Below are positions 43,883-51,589 of a stretch of DNA of 64,000 nucleotides, one piece after another; positions within the stretch are counted from its first letter, which is position 1; each line of letters opens with the position of its first letter. Both the position numbers and the translations under genes were made by a program. Source of the stretch: Phaeobacter sp. 22II1-1F12B (GTDB lineage Bacteria; Pseudomonadota; Alphaproteobacteria; Rhodobacterales; Rhodobacteraceae); the NCBI RefSeq assembly GCF_002210165.1, contig NZ_AQQP01000004.1, positions 62,001-126,000 of the forward strand, written 5' to 3'. The notes under the pieces were generated by a model that worked only from the letters and a program-made list of their open reading frames with translations, did no database searches and was not told the DNA's origin.

Positions 43883-45142
43883 TTGATCAAGGTCTTGTCG
43901 GGGGTTTGGGCTCTTCTGCTCGGGATAGTGCTGATCATGCTTGGCAACGGCATGCATTTCACCTTGATCGGTCTTCGAGGCGGGATCGAGGGATTTTCAG
44001 CAAGCGAACTCGCGATCGTCACATCTGGCTATTTTGCGGGTTTCCTCGCCGGTGCGCGGGTCAGCCCGATCATGATCCGTCGCGTTGGGCACGTGCGTGT
44101 CTTTGCGGCGCTGGGCAGTTTCATGTCGGCTGGCCTTATCGCCTTTCCGCTGGTGGCCGAACCCTGGGCCTGGACTATTCTACGCCTTCTCATCGGTTTT
44201 TGCATGTCGGGCATCTATGTGACCGCCGAGAGCTGGCTGAATGACGCGTCGACGAATGAAAACAGGGGGCAGGTACTGGCAGCCTATATGATTGCACAGA
44301 CGCTTGGAATTATTGGCGCTCAGGCCCTGCTCAACCTTGGAGACGCGGCCTCTTCGGCACTTTTTATCGGTGCATCGATATTTGTCTCGGTTTCTTTCGC
44401 GCCAATCCTTCTGTCCATCTCGCCGGTTCCGGCTGCCGAGGTCGCGCGTCCGATGCCGCTTCGTGAGCTGTTCAGGGCGTCGCCCCTTGGGACCATCGGA
44501 ATTTTCTTTCTTGGCGGGGTCTATGCAACCCAATCCGGCATGGCGGCGGTTTTCGGATCCCTCATCGAGATGAGCGCTGCCCAGATATCGCTTTTCGTCG
44601 CGATGCTGTTTGCGGGGGCGCTGGTCCTGCAATACCCGATCGGGTGGCTCTCGGATAGGATGGACCGGCGATTGCTGATTTTCGGATCCGCTGTTCTGGG
44701 GGCGCTTTGCTGCGGACTGGCCTGGGTCGCCGGAGACCTGTTGTGGGCCCTGCTGGCCGCCGCATTTTTCGCAGGTGGCATGACGACACCGCTATACGCT
44801 CTGTTCCTTGCCTACACTAATGACTCGCTGTCGAGCGACGCCATGCCGGCGGCCTCTGGCGGTCTGGTGCTGACGTTCGGCATCGGAGCGATCCTTGGGC
44901 CTTTGGTCACCGGTGCGATCATGCAATGGTTTGGCCCATTCGCCTTCTGGCTTGCCCTTGGCGCGACATTTGCCTGTATCGCTCTTTATGCCCTTTACCG
45001 CATGACCCAACGCCCCGCGCCCTCGGTGGAAGAAACAGAAAGCTATCTTGGCGTCTTGCCGACCGCCTCTCCGGTCGCTGTAGAAGCCGCAGGCGCCTGG
45101 GCTGCAGATCATGCGGAGGCTGAACGCGATGCCGCATCTTAA
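43883..45142 (+). CDS. MFS transporter (YcaD-like)
   Basis: 419 residues with 12 membrane segments of the major facilitator superfamily, most like E. coli YcaD. The signature between helices 2 and 3 is ARVSPIMIRRVGHVRV, and that between 8 and 9 is QYPIGWLSDRMDRRLLI. The start is TTG at 43883, preceded by AAAGGACGG at 7 bases; the open frame extends upstream but that part is polar and lacks a ribosome site. The C-terminal tail (about 40 residues) is acidic and Ala-rich. The substrate is unknown. Confidence 0.9.
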   Translation: MIKVLSGVWALLLGIVLIMLGNGMHFTLIGLRGGIEGFSASELAIVTSGYFAGFLAGARVSPIMIRRVGHVRVFAALGSFMSAGLIAFPLVAEPWAWTILRLLIGFCMSGIYVTAESWLNDASTNENRGQVLAAYMIAQTLGIIGAQALLNLGDAASSALFIGASIFVSVSFAPILLSISPVPAAEVARPMPLRELFRASPLGTIGIFFLGGVYATQSGMAAVFGSLIEMSAAQISLFVAMLFAGALVLQYPIGWLSDRMDRRLLIFGSAVLGALCCGLAWVAGDLLWALLAAAFFAGGMTTPLYALFLAYTNDSLSSDAMPAASGGLVLTFGIGAILGPLVTGAIMQWFGPFAFWLALGATFACIALYALYRMTQRPAPSVEETESYLGVLPTASPVAVEAAGAWAADHAEAERDAAS

Positions 45143-45246
45143 AGGCTGCCCGCGATCTGGCCGCCGTTTGGCTAAATTTGCCTGCTCGCGAGCAAACGGT
45201 TTAGGCTCGGCAAAAAGATGGCACGCGACCTAGGGAGGCTCTGCGG

Positions 45247-45540
45247 ATGACGGCATTCGTGATCGGACAAATGATGATCCACAGCCGAGACTGGATGGAG
45301 GAGTATTTCGCCAAGATTCCGGAGGTGGTGGCCGCGCATGGTGGAACGTTCAAGGTACGTGGTGGCGACCCGAAGCGCATGGAAGGCGACAATCCGGTTC
45401 CGGATGCTGCATTCATCATAGAATTTCCCGATCGAAAGAACGCAGAAGAATTCTGGAACTCGAAAGACTTTCAGACGCTTGCCGTCTTGCGCCGCTCTGG
45501 GTCGTCTCTCAACGCGATCATTGTCGATGCATTGGGGTAA
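45247..45540 (+). CDS. DUF1330 family protein
   Basis: 97 residues of the DUF1330 family, small dimeric alpha-beta barrel proteins. It begins TAFVIGQMMIHSRDWMEEYFAKIPEVVAAHGG and continues FKVRGGDPKRMEGD then AAFIIEFPDRKNAEEFWNSKDFQTL, all typical of the family. The function is unknown. GGGAGG lies just before the ATG. It stands alone. Confidence 0.88.
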   Translation: MTAFVIGQMMIHSRDWMEEYFAKIPEVVAAHGGTFKVRGGDPKRMEGDNPVPDAAFIIEFPDRKNAEEFWNSKDFQTLAVLRRSGSSLNAIIVDALG

Positions 45541-45815
45541 GAGCCGTCAGTAGATTGACCGACATTGCCAAATTGATCGCGGCGTTACGTTGGATGAAAC
45601 GGTTCCCAAGATGAGTTACTGCGCCCTTCGCTCTAAGTCGCTTAGGCTTGTGTAAGGTCATTGTGTACTTTTAGGGAAAAGCGCCTCGGAACGGACCATC
45701 TAGCCGCGGCGCTGCGCGCAAACGATCACATCAATGAGAGCCGCGGTGCGCCGGGATTGAGCAGCCCGACCGAACATGGCTAACGATGCGGAGGCAAACT
45801 AAATCCCGGGCCGAA

Positions 45816-46121
45816 ATGCTGAAACATCTTACAATATGTCTCACGGTCATGACGTTGCTGCTGTCGATGCTTCTGCCAGCGCAAGCGGGCTCTTCCACGG
45901 GATGTGACAGCACTGGGTTTGCGCGAGATGTCTGTCTCGCGCCGGGCTTGGCCCAATCGACCCGTCCAGCGATTGAAAAGCCCTGTCTGACCTGCGTTCT
46001 TCCTGTCGGCAGCATGTTTGCCGCGCCAACATATGCACAGCCTTGCCTCGGCTCTTTGGATTGCACTCGCAACTTGTTCAGCCGGGTTGTGCCTCCGGAC
46101 CGGCGACCACCACGCGCCTGA
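45816..46121 (+). CDS. Possible small secreted Cys-containing protein
   Basis: 101 residues. The N-terminus reads as a good signal peptide (MLKHLTICLTVMTLLLSMLLPAQA, cleavage near residue 24, given here in full only as a short description). The remainder has several cysteines (GCDST, DVCLAPG, KPCLTCVLP, QPCLGSLDC) and a basic end. There is no strong ribosome site, and an upstream in-frame start at 45786 exists. It precedes the DoxX gene by 82 bases. The family is not recognised and the coding call is tentative. Confidence 0.4.
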   Translation: MLKHLTICLTVMTLLLSMLLPAQAGSSTGCDSTGFARDVCLAPGLAQSTRPAIEKPCLTCVLPVGSMFAAPTYAQPCLGSLDCTRNLFSRVVPPDRRPPRA

Positions 46122-46203
46122 TCTCCAATACCACCGAAGAAAGCACTGGATGTGCGCCATTTAAGCGAAGCCATAAGGCGTTCGCACCTGTTGGAGATAT
46201 GAT

Positions 46204-46653
46204 ATGACACTTACTACGAACAACCGTCCGGACTTGCTCGTGCCGGCCCTTGCCCCGATTTACAATGCGGCTGCTCCTTTGGCCAACCTCTGGCTTCGCG
46301 TGGTCTGCGGCGCGGCTCTCATGGTTCACGGCTGGCCCAAGATACAGAACCCGACCGGCGCTGCCGACATGGTCTCTGGTCTTGGATTTGCGCCGGGTTG
46401 GCTCTGGTCGATCCTGTTGTCGGTGACCGAGTTCACGGGCGGACTGTTGCTAGTTCTGGGCCTGCTGACCCGCCTTGCCGCCGCAGGGACGACGATCATC
46501 CTTTTGGTGGCCACCTACTTCCACTGGATCGTCCTTGATCAGGGTTACAGAGGGGCCGAGTTGGCATGGCTCTGGTCGGCCTTGACGCTGAGTTTCGTTG
46601 CCAAGGGCGGCGGGCGCTTTTCTGTCGATCACATGCTGAAGAAGGAACTGTGA
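46204..46653 (+). CDS. DoxX family membrane protein
   Basis: 149 residues with four membrane helices. The DoxX/DoxD-like features are LRVVCGAALMVHGWPKIQNP near residue 31, GLGFAPGWLWSILLSVTEFTGGLLLVLGLLTRLAA in two adjoining helices near 60-95, and a short C-terminus. Family members are linked to quinone-coupled redox or thiol stress functions but most are unproven. The stop overlaps the ATG of the following exported VOC protein (TGATG), so the two genes are translationally coupled. Confidence 0.9.
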   Translation: MTLTTNNRPDLLVPALAPIYNAAAPLANLWLRVVCGAALMVHGWPKIQNPTGAADMVSGLGFAPGWLWSILLSVTEFTGGLLLVLGLLTRLAAAGTTIILLVATYFHWIVLDQGYRGAELAWLWSALTLSFVAKGGGRFSVDHMLKKEL

Positions 46654-47519
46654 TGAACCGCAGACATGTCATCACGGGGGTGGGCGCTTCGGCGCTTGCC
46701 TCTTCCTTTCCGCTGAGCGCGCGGGCAGCCAATAGCCTTCCTCTTTCCGCGCCGGTTCATGTGAGCTCTGTTGGCCTGAGAACCCGTGACGCAGAGACGC
46801 TGTCACGCTGGTACCAAGAGGCCGTCGGCCTGCGCGAGATCAGTCGAGATGGCGCGACCATCTTGCTGGGTGCCGGAAGGACGCCCTTGCTTGCATTAAA
46901 CGAGCAAAGCGGATTGGAGCTCGCCAATCATCGCGAGGCGGGACTGTTTCATACGGCTTTCCTCCTGCCCTCCCGCCGGGATCTTGCCAATTGGATAGCT
47001 ATGGCCATCGCAAGGCAATTGCCGGTGACCGGTACGGCCGACCACCGTGTGAGCGAAGCGATCTACCTGACGGATCCGGAAGGCAATGGCGTAGAAATTT
47101 ATGCCGACTTGCCGCAGGAAAGCTGGCAGTGGAGGAACGGCGAAGTGCAGATGGGGTCCTTTCCGCTCGACGTCGACGGGATCATGGGAACGCTCGGGCT
47201 GCTTCCTCCCAGCTGGCAGGGCGCACCCAAAGGCACGTCGGTTGGCCACGTGCATCTGAAAGTTGGTGACGCGACGCGGGCGGGACGATGGTGGCAGGAC
47301 GTCATGGGGTTCGACGCCGTCAGCACGCGCGACGATGCGGTGTTCCTGTCGACCGGAGGGTATCACCATCACGTCGCGGTCAACGAGTGGCTCAGCGCAG
47401 GTGCCGGGAAGCGGTCTGGCGATACGACCGGCCTCAGTTTTGTGGAACTGAAAGCTCGAGATGGCGCCGAACCCAAACAGTATGAGGACGACTGGGGCAT
47501 GCTGATCCGGCTCACCTGA
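46653..47519 (+). CDS. Exported VOC (glyoxalase/extradiol dioxygenase-fold) protein
   Basis: 288 residues with an N-terminal twin-arginine-like signal (MNRRHVITGVGASALASS, cleavage near ARAAN). Two VOC domains follow: SSVGLRTRDAETLSRWYQEAVGL (near 38), with YLTDPEGNGVEIYAD (near 143), and VGHVHLKVGDATRAGRWWQDVMGF (near 198) with a His-rich YHHHVAVN. Likely metal ligands are His66-region, Glu in GVEIY and His200. Cytoplasmic relatives (CatE-like) cleave catechols; an exported one is unusual. It is coupled to the DoxX gene. Confidence 0.88.
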   Translation: MNRRHVITGVGASALASSFPLSARAANSLPLSAPVHVSSVGLRTRDAETLSRWYQEAVGLREISRDGATILLGAGRTPLLALNEQSGLELANHREAGLFHTAFLLPSRRDLANWIAMAIARQLPVTGTADHRVSEAIYLTDPEGNGVEIYADLPQESWQWRNGEVQMGSFPLDVDGIMGTLGLLPPSWQGAPKGTSVGHVHLKVGDATRAGRWWQDVMGFDAVSTRDDAVFLSTGGYHHHVAVNEWLSAGAGKRSGDTTGLSFVELKARDGAEPKQYEDDWGMLIRLT

Positions 47520-47645
47520 GGGAAGCGTCAGGGGTGGGCAAATACCATCAGCCTACCCCGGTACTGTCCGTCGTCAGGATTCTTGAGGCGAATATTCGTG
47601 AGTCGGATGTCGAACTGATCCATGTCAACCCGACGCCATTGTTCA

Positions 47646-47667
47646 GGCGCTAAGCTGTCCTAGCGCC
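47646..47667. promoter_or_regulatory. Inverted repeat just upstream of the oleate hydratase gene
   Basis: GGCGCTA and TAGCGCC are exact complements with an 8-base spacer, 22 bases before the oleate hydratase start. It could be an operator or a leader hairpin; no regulator gene is adjacent. Confidence 0.35.
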
Positions 47668-47688
47668 AGGCTGGGAGGGCAAGGGCGA

Positions 47689-49266
47689 ATGCCAAAGGCC
47701 GCATTACCAGAGCGACATCATATCATTGGCGGCGGCATCGCCGGGTTGGCTGCCGCCGTTTACCTGATCCGCGACGCGGGGATGGAAGGAAAGAACATCC
47801 ACATTTACGAGCAACTCGGGATTGCTGGTGGATCGCTGGACGGGGCGGGCGACGCCGTGTCCGGTTATGTGATACGCGGTGGGCGCATGTTCGAGGAACA
47901 CTTTGCGTGCACGTTTGATCTATTGCAGTCAATCCCGTCCGCGACCGATCCCGACCTCAGTGTCACTGAGGAGATCATGGCTTTCAATCGAGTGGTTCGC
48001 GGATATTCCAACTGTCGGCTCGTTCGGGACGGGCGACCGGCCGAAGACCGTTACGATCTTACGCTGGGTTCGCGGGACATTTTCGATGTGACCCGCCTTA
48101 TGCTTCGAACGGAACGAAGCGTCGCGGGGCGCAGTATCGACGACTGGTTCAAGCCGTCTTTCTTCGAGAGCAATTTCTGGCTGATGTGGTCGACGATGTT
48201 CTCCTTTCAGCCGTGGCATGACCTGACCGAAATGCGGCGTTATCTGCGGCGATTCATCCACCTCTTTCCCGGTTTCACGCGGGTCGCGGGCATTCTACGC
48301 ACACGCTTCAATCAATATGATTCCCTGATAGCTCCCGTCATCGCATGGCTTCAGGATCTGAATGTTGAGATTGATACGGGCAGGCAGGTCGTTGACGTCT
48401 TGATCGAGGGCACGCCGCCGGAACGTCATGTAACGTCCTTGGCTTTCGCCGATGGAGAAAGCGTGGAGGTCAGCGAGCGCGACTGCGTTTACATCACGCT
48501 GGGGTCGATGACGGACGCAAGCGTGATGGGTGCGAACGACTGCGCGCCTGATCGTGAGGATCAGGAAGGCGGGGCATGGCGGCTATGGCGCAGACTCGCG
48601 GCTGCGCAGGAAGGTCTCGGCCATCCCGAAACATTCTGTGGCGACACGCGCAAGACCGCATGGCATTCGTTTACCGTTACGATGGATGGCTCGGATTTCT
48701 TCGATTTCATGGAAAATTTCTCGACCAATCGAACAGGCACGGGCGGGCTGATCACCTTCGCTGATTCAGGTTGGATTTTGTCCATCGTGCTGTTCCACCA
48801 GCCACATTTCCGAGAGCAAGAACACGGCACCTACACCTTTTGGGGTTACGGATTGCGTGGAGATCGCAACGGCGACTTCGTCAGAAAACCGATGTGGGAG
48901 GCGACCGGCAACGAGATCATTACAGAGCTTTGCGGGCATCTGAAGCTTGATGCGGCGCAGAAAGCTTGGTTCGATGACGCGCGTGTCCTGCCGTGCCGAA
49001 TGCCCTATATCACCAGCCAGTTTATGCCGCGCAAGCCGGGAGACCGTCCTGATATTCGTCCCACCGGCGCGCGGAATTTCGCGGTACTCGGACAATTCTG
49101 CGAACAACCCCGCGACTGCGTATTCACGGTAGAATACTCGGTCCGCTCTGCGCGTACCGCTGTTGCGAGCCTGACGGGTCTTGTCGATCCACCGCCGCCC
49201 GTCGCACGTACCGACCTTGATCCGATGGTTCTGATGCGAGCAGCTCGTGTGCTGATTGGCAAATAG
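47689..49266 (+). CDS. ohyA: Oleate hydratase with variant RGGRMF motif
   Basis: 525 residues of the oleate hydratase (myosin-cross-reactive antigen) family, which adds water to the cis-9 double bond of oleate to give 10-hydroxystearate. The FAD motif is IIGGGIAGLAAAVYLIRDAG near residue 12. The active-site segment reads RGGRMFEEHFACTFDLLQSIPS near 63; most members have RGGREM there. A Met-containing variant is known from the smaller, monomeric Rhodococcus-type enzymes, which this protein also matches in length. It is transcribed alone. Confidence 0.88.
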   Translation: MPKAALPERHHIIGGGIAGLAAAVYLIRDAGMEGKNIHIYEQLGIAGGSLDGAGDAVSGYVIRGGRMFEEHFACTFDLLQSIPSATDPDLSVTEEIMAFNRVVRGYSNCRLVRDGRPAEDRYDLTLGSRDIFDVTRLMLRTERSVAGRSIDDWFKPSFFESNFWLMWSTMFSFQPWHDLTEMRRYLRRFIHLFPGFTRVAGILRTRFNQYDSLIAPVIAWLQDLNVEIDTGRQVVDVLIEGTPPERHVTSLAFADGESVEVSERDCVYITLGSMTDASVMGANDCAPDREDQEGGAWRLWRRLAAAQEGLGHPETFCGDTRKTAWHSFTVTMDGSDFFDFMENFSTNRTGTGGLITFADSGWILSIVLFHQPHFREQEHGTYTFWGYGLRGDRNGDFVRKPMWEATGNEIITELCGHLKLDAAQKAWFDDARVLPCRMPYITSQFMPRKPGDRPDIRPTGARNFAVLGQFCEQPRDCVFTVEYSVRSARTAVASLTGLVDPPPPVARTDLDPMVLMRAARVLIGK

Positions 49267-49395
49267 CCGGGGTTTTCTTCCTCCGACGCCATTTGAGGTC
49301 GTGCCGTAATAGTATTCGCACTGACGATCTTTGGTATTGGTTCTGACACGCGTGCAGGTAAAGTCCGGACGATCCCGTCTTAATATTTGTCGATA

Positions 49396-49959
49396 CTACG
49401 GGTGTTGCGTGGTCCGGTCCGTTGAAACTTTTGGTGGCAGTTCGCCAAGATGGTCGTTCCCAGCCAGCAGCTCTTCCACAAACAGGCTGATGAACTGTGC
49501 CCGACCGTCCGTCTGAGACTTGGAATAGATGTTTGTCGTCTGGGCGCGGACGGTTCCGGTGGCAGTCCCGCGCAGCTGAGCGATGGTCTCGTTATCGAGC
49601 CCTTTCAGTATCATGATCGCCACATCGCGTTCCGCAGAAGTCAGGCTCCAATCATCGAAGAAGCCTTCGATGACATCCGCGAGATGCCCCTTGGCCACGT
49701 CCAGGCCGGTCTGCATGTCGGACATCCGGGCAAGCAGGCCACGCAATTCGATCATGAGAAAGATCACACCACCGACCAAAGCAACGGCAGCGACAGTTTC
49801 CAGCACCATATGCGGGCCGTCCAATTGGCCGTCGACCCGCAGGTCCTCGATGACATCCCCGATGAAGAACAATGCGCACAGCGCCTGAACGAGGATGAGG
49901 CCTGCAAGGATCGTTGCACGCCTCTCTTTCGTTTTCGCAGGCCAAGGCCAAAGTTTCAT
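49396..49959 (-). CDS. Membrane-anchored LuxR-type regulator
   Basis: 187 residues. Two membrane helices (about 16-36 and 52-72) are followed by a short linker (LLARMSDMQTGLDVAKGHL) and a LuxR helix-turn-helix: WSLTSAERDVAIMILKGLDNETIAQLRGTATGTVRAQTTNIYSKSQ in successive segments near 105-150. The DNA-binding domain faces the cytoplasm. The start overlaps the cytochrome b561 stop by 4 bases (ATGA), so it belongs to the PepSY-b561 operon. It may sense the membrane redox state and regulate its own operon; that is inference. Confidence 0.88.
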   Translation of the reverse strand: MKLWPWPAKTKERRATILAGLILVQALCALFFIGDVIEDLRVDGQLDGPHMVLETVAAVALVGGVIFLMIELRGLLARMSDMQTGLDVAKGHLADVIEGFFDDWSLTSAERDVAIMILKGLDNETIAQLRGTATGTVRAQTTNIYSKSQTDGRAQFISLFVEELLAGNDHLGELPPKVSTDRTTQHP

Positions 49960-50531
49960 TCCAATTCGCTTCCCATCGGAATGTTCTTCCGTCCGGTTAC
50001 CATAGACCGCGCTAGATTGACACCGGAGCGCCAGCTGTCAAAGGCAACTCCGGCAATATGCAGGACGACCGAGAAGATCAGCCAGGCAAAGATCGCCTCA
50101 TGAGCTTCCTCGACCCAGTCGACGCCGAAAAACGTCAGCGTGGTCATCATGTAGCCGGTCACACCAAGACCGATCACGCTTAGCCAAATGTTATAGACCA
50201 TCAGCGCCCCAAGCGGGTTGTGTGACAGGTGGATCTTACGGTCCCCGGATAGTATCGCGCCCAAGTGGTTAACTGCACGCATCGGGCTTGGCGGAAAGGC
50301 CGAGAAGCGCGCGTGTTTTGGTCCGATCAGGGCCCAAATCAGGCGCAGCGCGACAAGCCCCAATGCGACATAGCCGATCCATTCATGGGTCATGCTTTCT
50401 TCTTCGACGAAAGCTCCGTTCAGCAGGATGGTGAGCGCAAGTGACCAGTGAACCAGACGCACCAACGGGTCCCAGACCGCGACCTCCCGGGCGCTTGCGC
50501 GCCCGCTTTTCTCTTTGGCAATAGAAGTCAT
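49956..50531 (-). CDS. Cytochrome b561 family protein
   Basis: 191 residues with four membrane helices and the usual histidines for two b hemes: VRLVHWSLALTILLNGAF (His28), SMTHEWIGYVALGLVALRL (His49), HNPLGALMVYNIWL (His104) and FSVVLHIAGVAFDSWRSG (His157). Bacterial members carry electrons across or along the membrane, for example to quinone or superoxide. It sits between a PepSY protein gene (5 bases upstream) and the LuxR-type gene (overlapping), forming a three-gene operon. Confidence 0.92.
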   Translation of the reverse strand: MTSIAKEKSGRASAREVAVWDPLVRLVHWSLALTILLNGAFVEEESMTHEWIGYVALGLVALRLIWALIGPKHARFSAFPPSPMRAVNHLGAILSGDRKIHLSHNPLGALMVYNIWLSVIGLGVTGYMMTTLTFFGVDWVEEAHEAIFAWLIFSVVLHIAGVAFDSWRSGVNLARSMVTGRKNIPMGSELE

Positions 50532-50535
50532 GGTT

Positions 50536-50790
50536 TCAGCTCTTTAGCTCGAGCTTCATGACGGAACCGGTCGTGGGGTTCACATAGACTTCGCCCATCT
50601 GGCCATCGCGAACAAAGTATACCTCGATCTTGCCGTCTTCCATTTCGGCCTTGCGGACTTCGTAGCCCATGGCGGTTAGCGAGGCCTGAACCTCCTCCAT
50701 CGTTGTGCCGAGGATGCTGTCCATCGTCACGTCCTCGGCCAGCACTGGAAAGGGGAAAGCCATCAGGGCGATAAGGGCGAGTTTTCGCAT
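50536..50790 (-). CDS. PepSY-domain periplasmic protein
   Basis: 84 residues with a signal peptide (cleavage after VLA near residue 18). The mature part is one PepSY domain: EEVQASLTAMGYEVRKAEMEDGKIEVYFVRDGQMGEVYVNPTTG in successive strands and helix. Such small domains often accompany cytochrome b561 and may modulate or protect it. AAGGA lies 9 bases before the ATG at 50790. It is the first gene of the b561-LuxR operon. Confidence 0.88.
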   Translation of the reverse strand: MRKLALIALMAFPFPVLAEDVTMDSILGTTMEEVQASLTAMGYEVRKAEMEDGKIEVYFVRDGQMGEVYVNPTTGSVMKLELKS

Positions 50791-51244
50791 GAGATTATTC
50801 CTTTGTGACACGCGCCGGCCATCCGGCGCTTTTGTGCGGCAACACCACGTCGTCGCTTGGTTCAACCTCAGACGAGTTCCGGTGCGGCACCAGTGGGCGG
50901 AAGCTTACGGACGGCTAAATAAGCGCGCGCTTAGAGTGAATACGTTCCCAATAGCTGCTCGCCATACGCCTCGGGTTACATGCAAACCCGCAAGTGAAGC
51001 CCGCGGCTGGGCATCCCGGATCTGGTGTTTCTAGAATCGCCATGAACAAGGGGACCCAAGGCAACAGGGCGCGTTTTCGATAGGAGTTGCGTGGCATACA
51101 ATGCTTCGAGGGAACAAAAACCGGGAAAGCGCCATCGGAATCCCTCAAATCTTGTTTCAGAACTGGGCCAACATCGGTGCAGCAGAAGGACTTCAAAGCG
51201 TCGCCCGGATATCCAGATGGTGCCAACGTATTTCTAAACGACCG
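50791..51244. other. Intergenic region upstream of the PepSY operon
   Basis: 454 bases between the PepSY gene and the 57-residue hydrophobic protein gene, both on the minus strand. It must hold the promoter of the PepSY-b561-LuxR operon. Overlapping short open frames on both strands have no family features. No tRNA, terminator or repeat was seen. Confidence 0.4.
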
Positions 51245-51418
51245 TTACTCTTTACCTGCAATCGCCGCGATGAGGGCAGCGACGATCAGACCTATGCCAA
51301 GGCCGGCGATCAGGCTGCCGACTAATGCCAACGCAGATCCGGGAAGAAAAAAGAAGCCTACGCCCAATCCTAGCAACACCCCCCCACCGATTGCCCAAGA
51401 GCTTCGATCACCTTGCAT
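51245..51418 (-). CDS. 57-residue glycine-rich hydrophobic membrane protein
   Basis: Encodes MQGDRSSWAIGGGVLLGLGV, then FFFLPGSALALVGSLIAG, then LGIGLIVAALIAAIAGKE. The two hydrophobic stretches (9-25 and 28-54) contain glycine-zipper spacing, and the ends are polar, so a two-helix hairpin in the membrane is likely. GGAGGG lies 5 bases before the ATG, one of the best ribosome sites in the window. The gene is shorter than usual annotation limits. Function is unknown. Confidence 0.75.
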   Translation of the reverse strand: MQGDRSSWAIGGGVLLGLGVGFFFLPGSALALVGSLIAGLGIGLIVAALIAAIAGKE

Positions 51419-51589
51419 CTCATCCCTCCTTCCTGGAGCAGTTGAATTTTGCCGTCTTCCTTGCGCCTTGGCGGTGAACCGCGACCTTTGTCACATCCAA
51501 ATCCCGCGTCGATGTTGCCGAAGTTCGCTGCAGCGCATCACGCAATTCTTGCAGGACTCCCCTTACAGAGATGAAGCGGCATGATTGCC

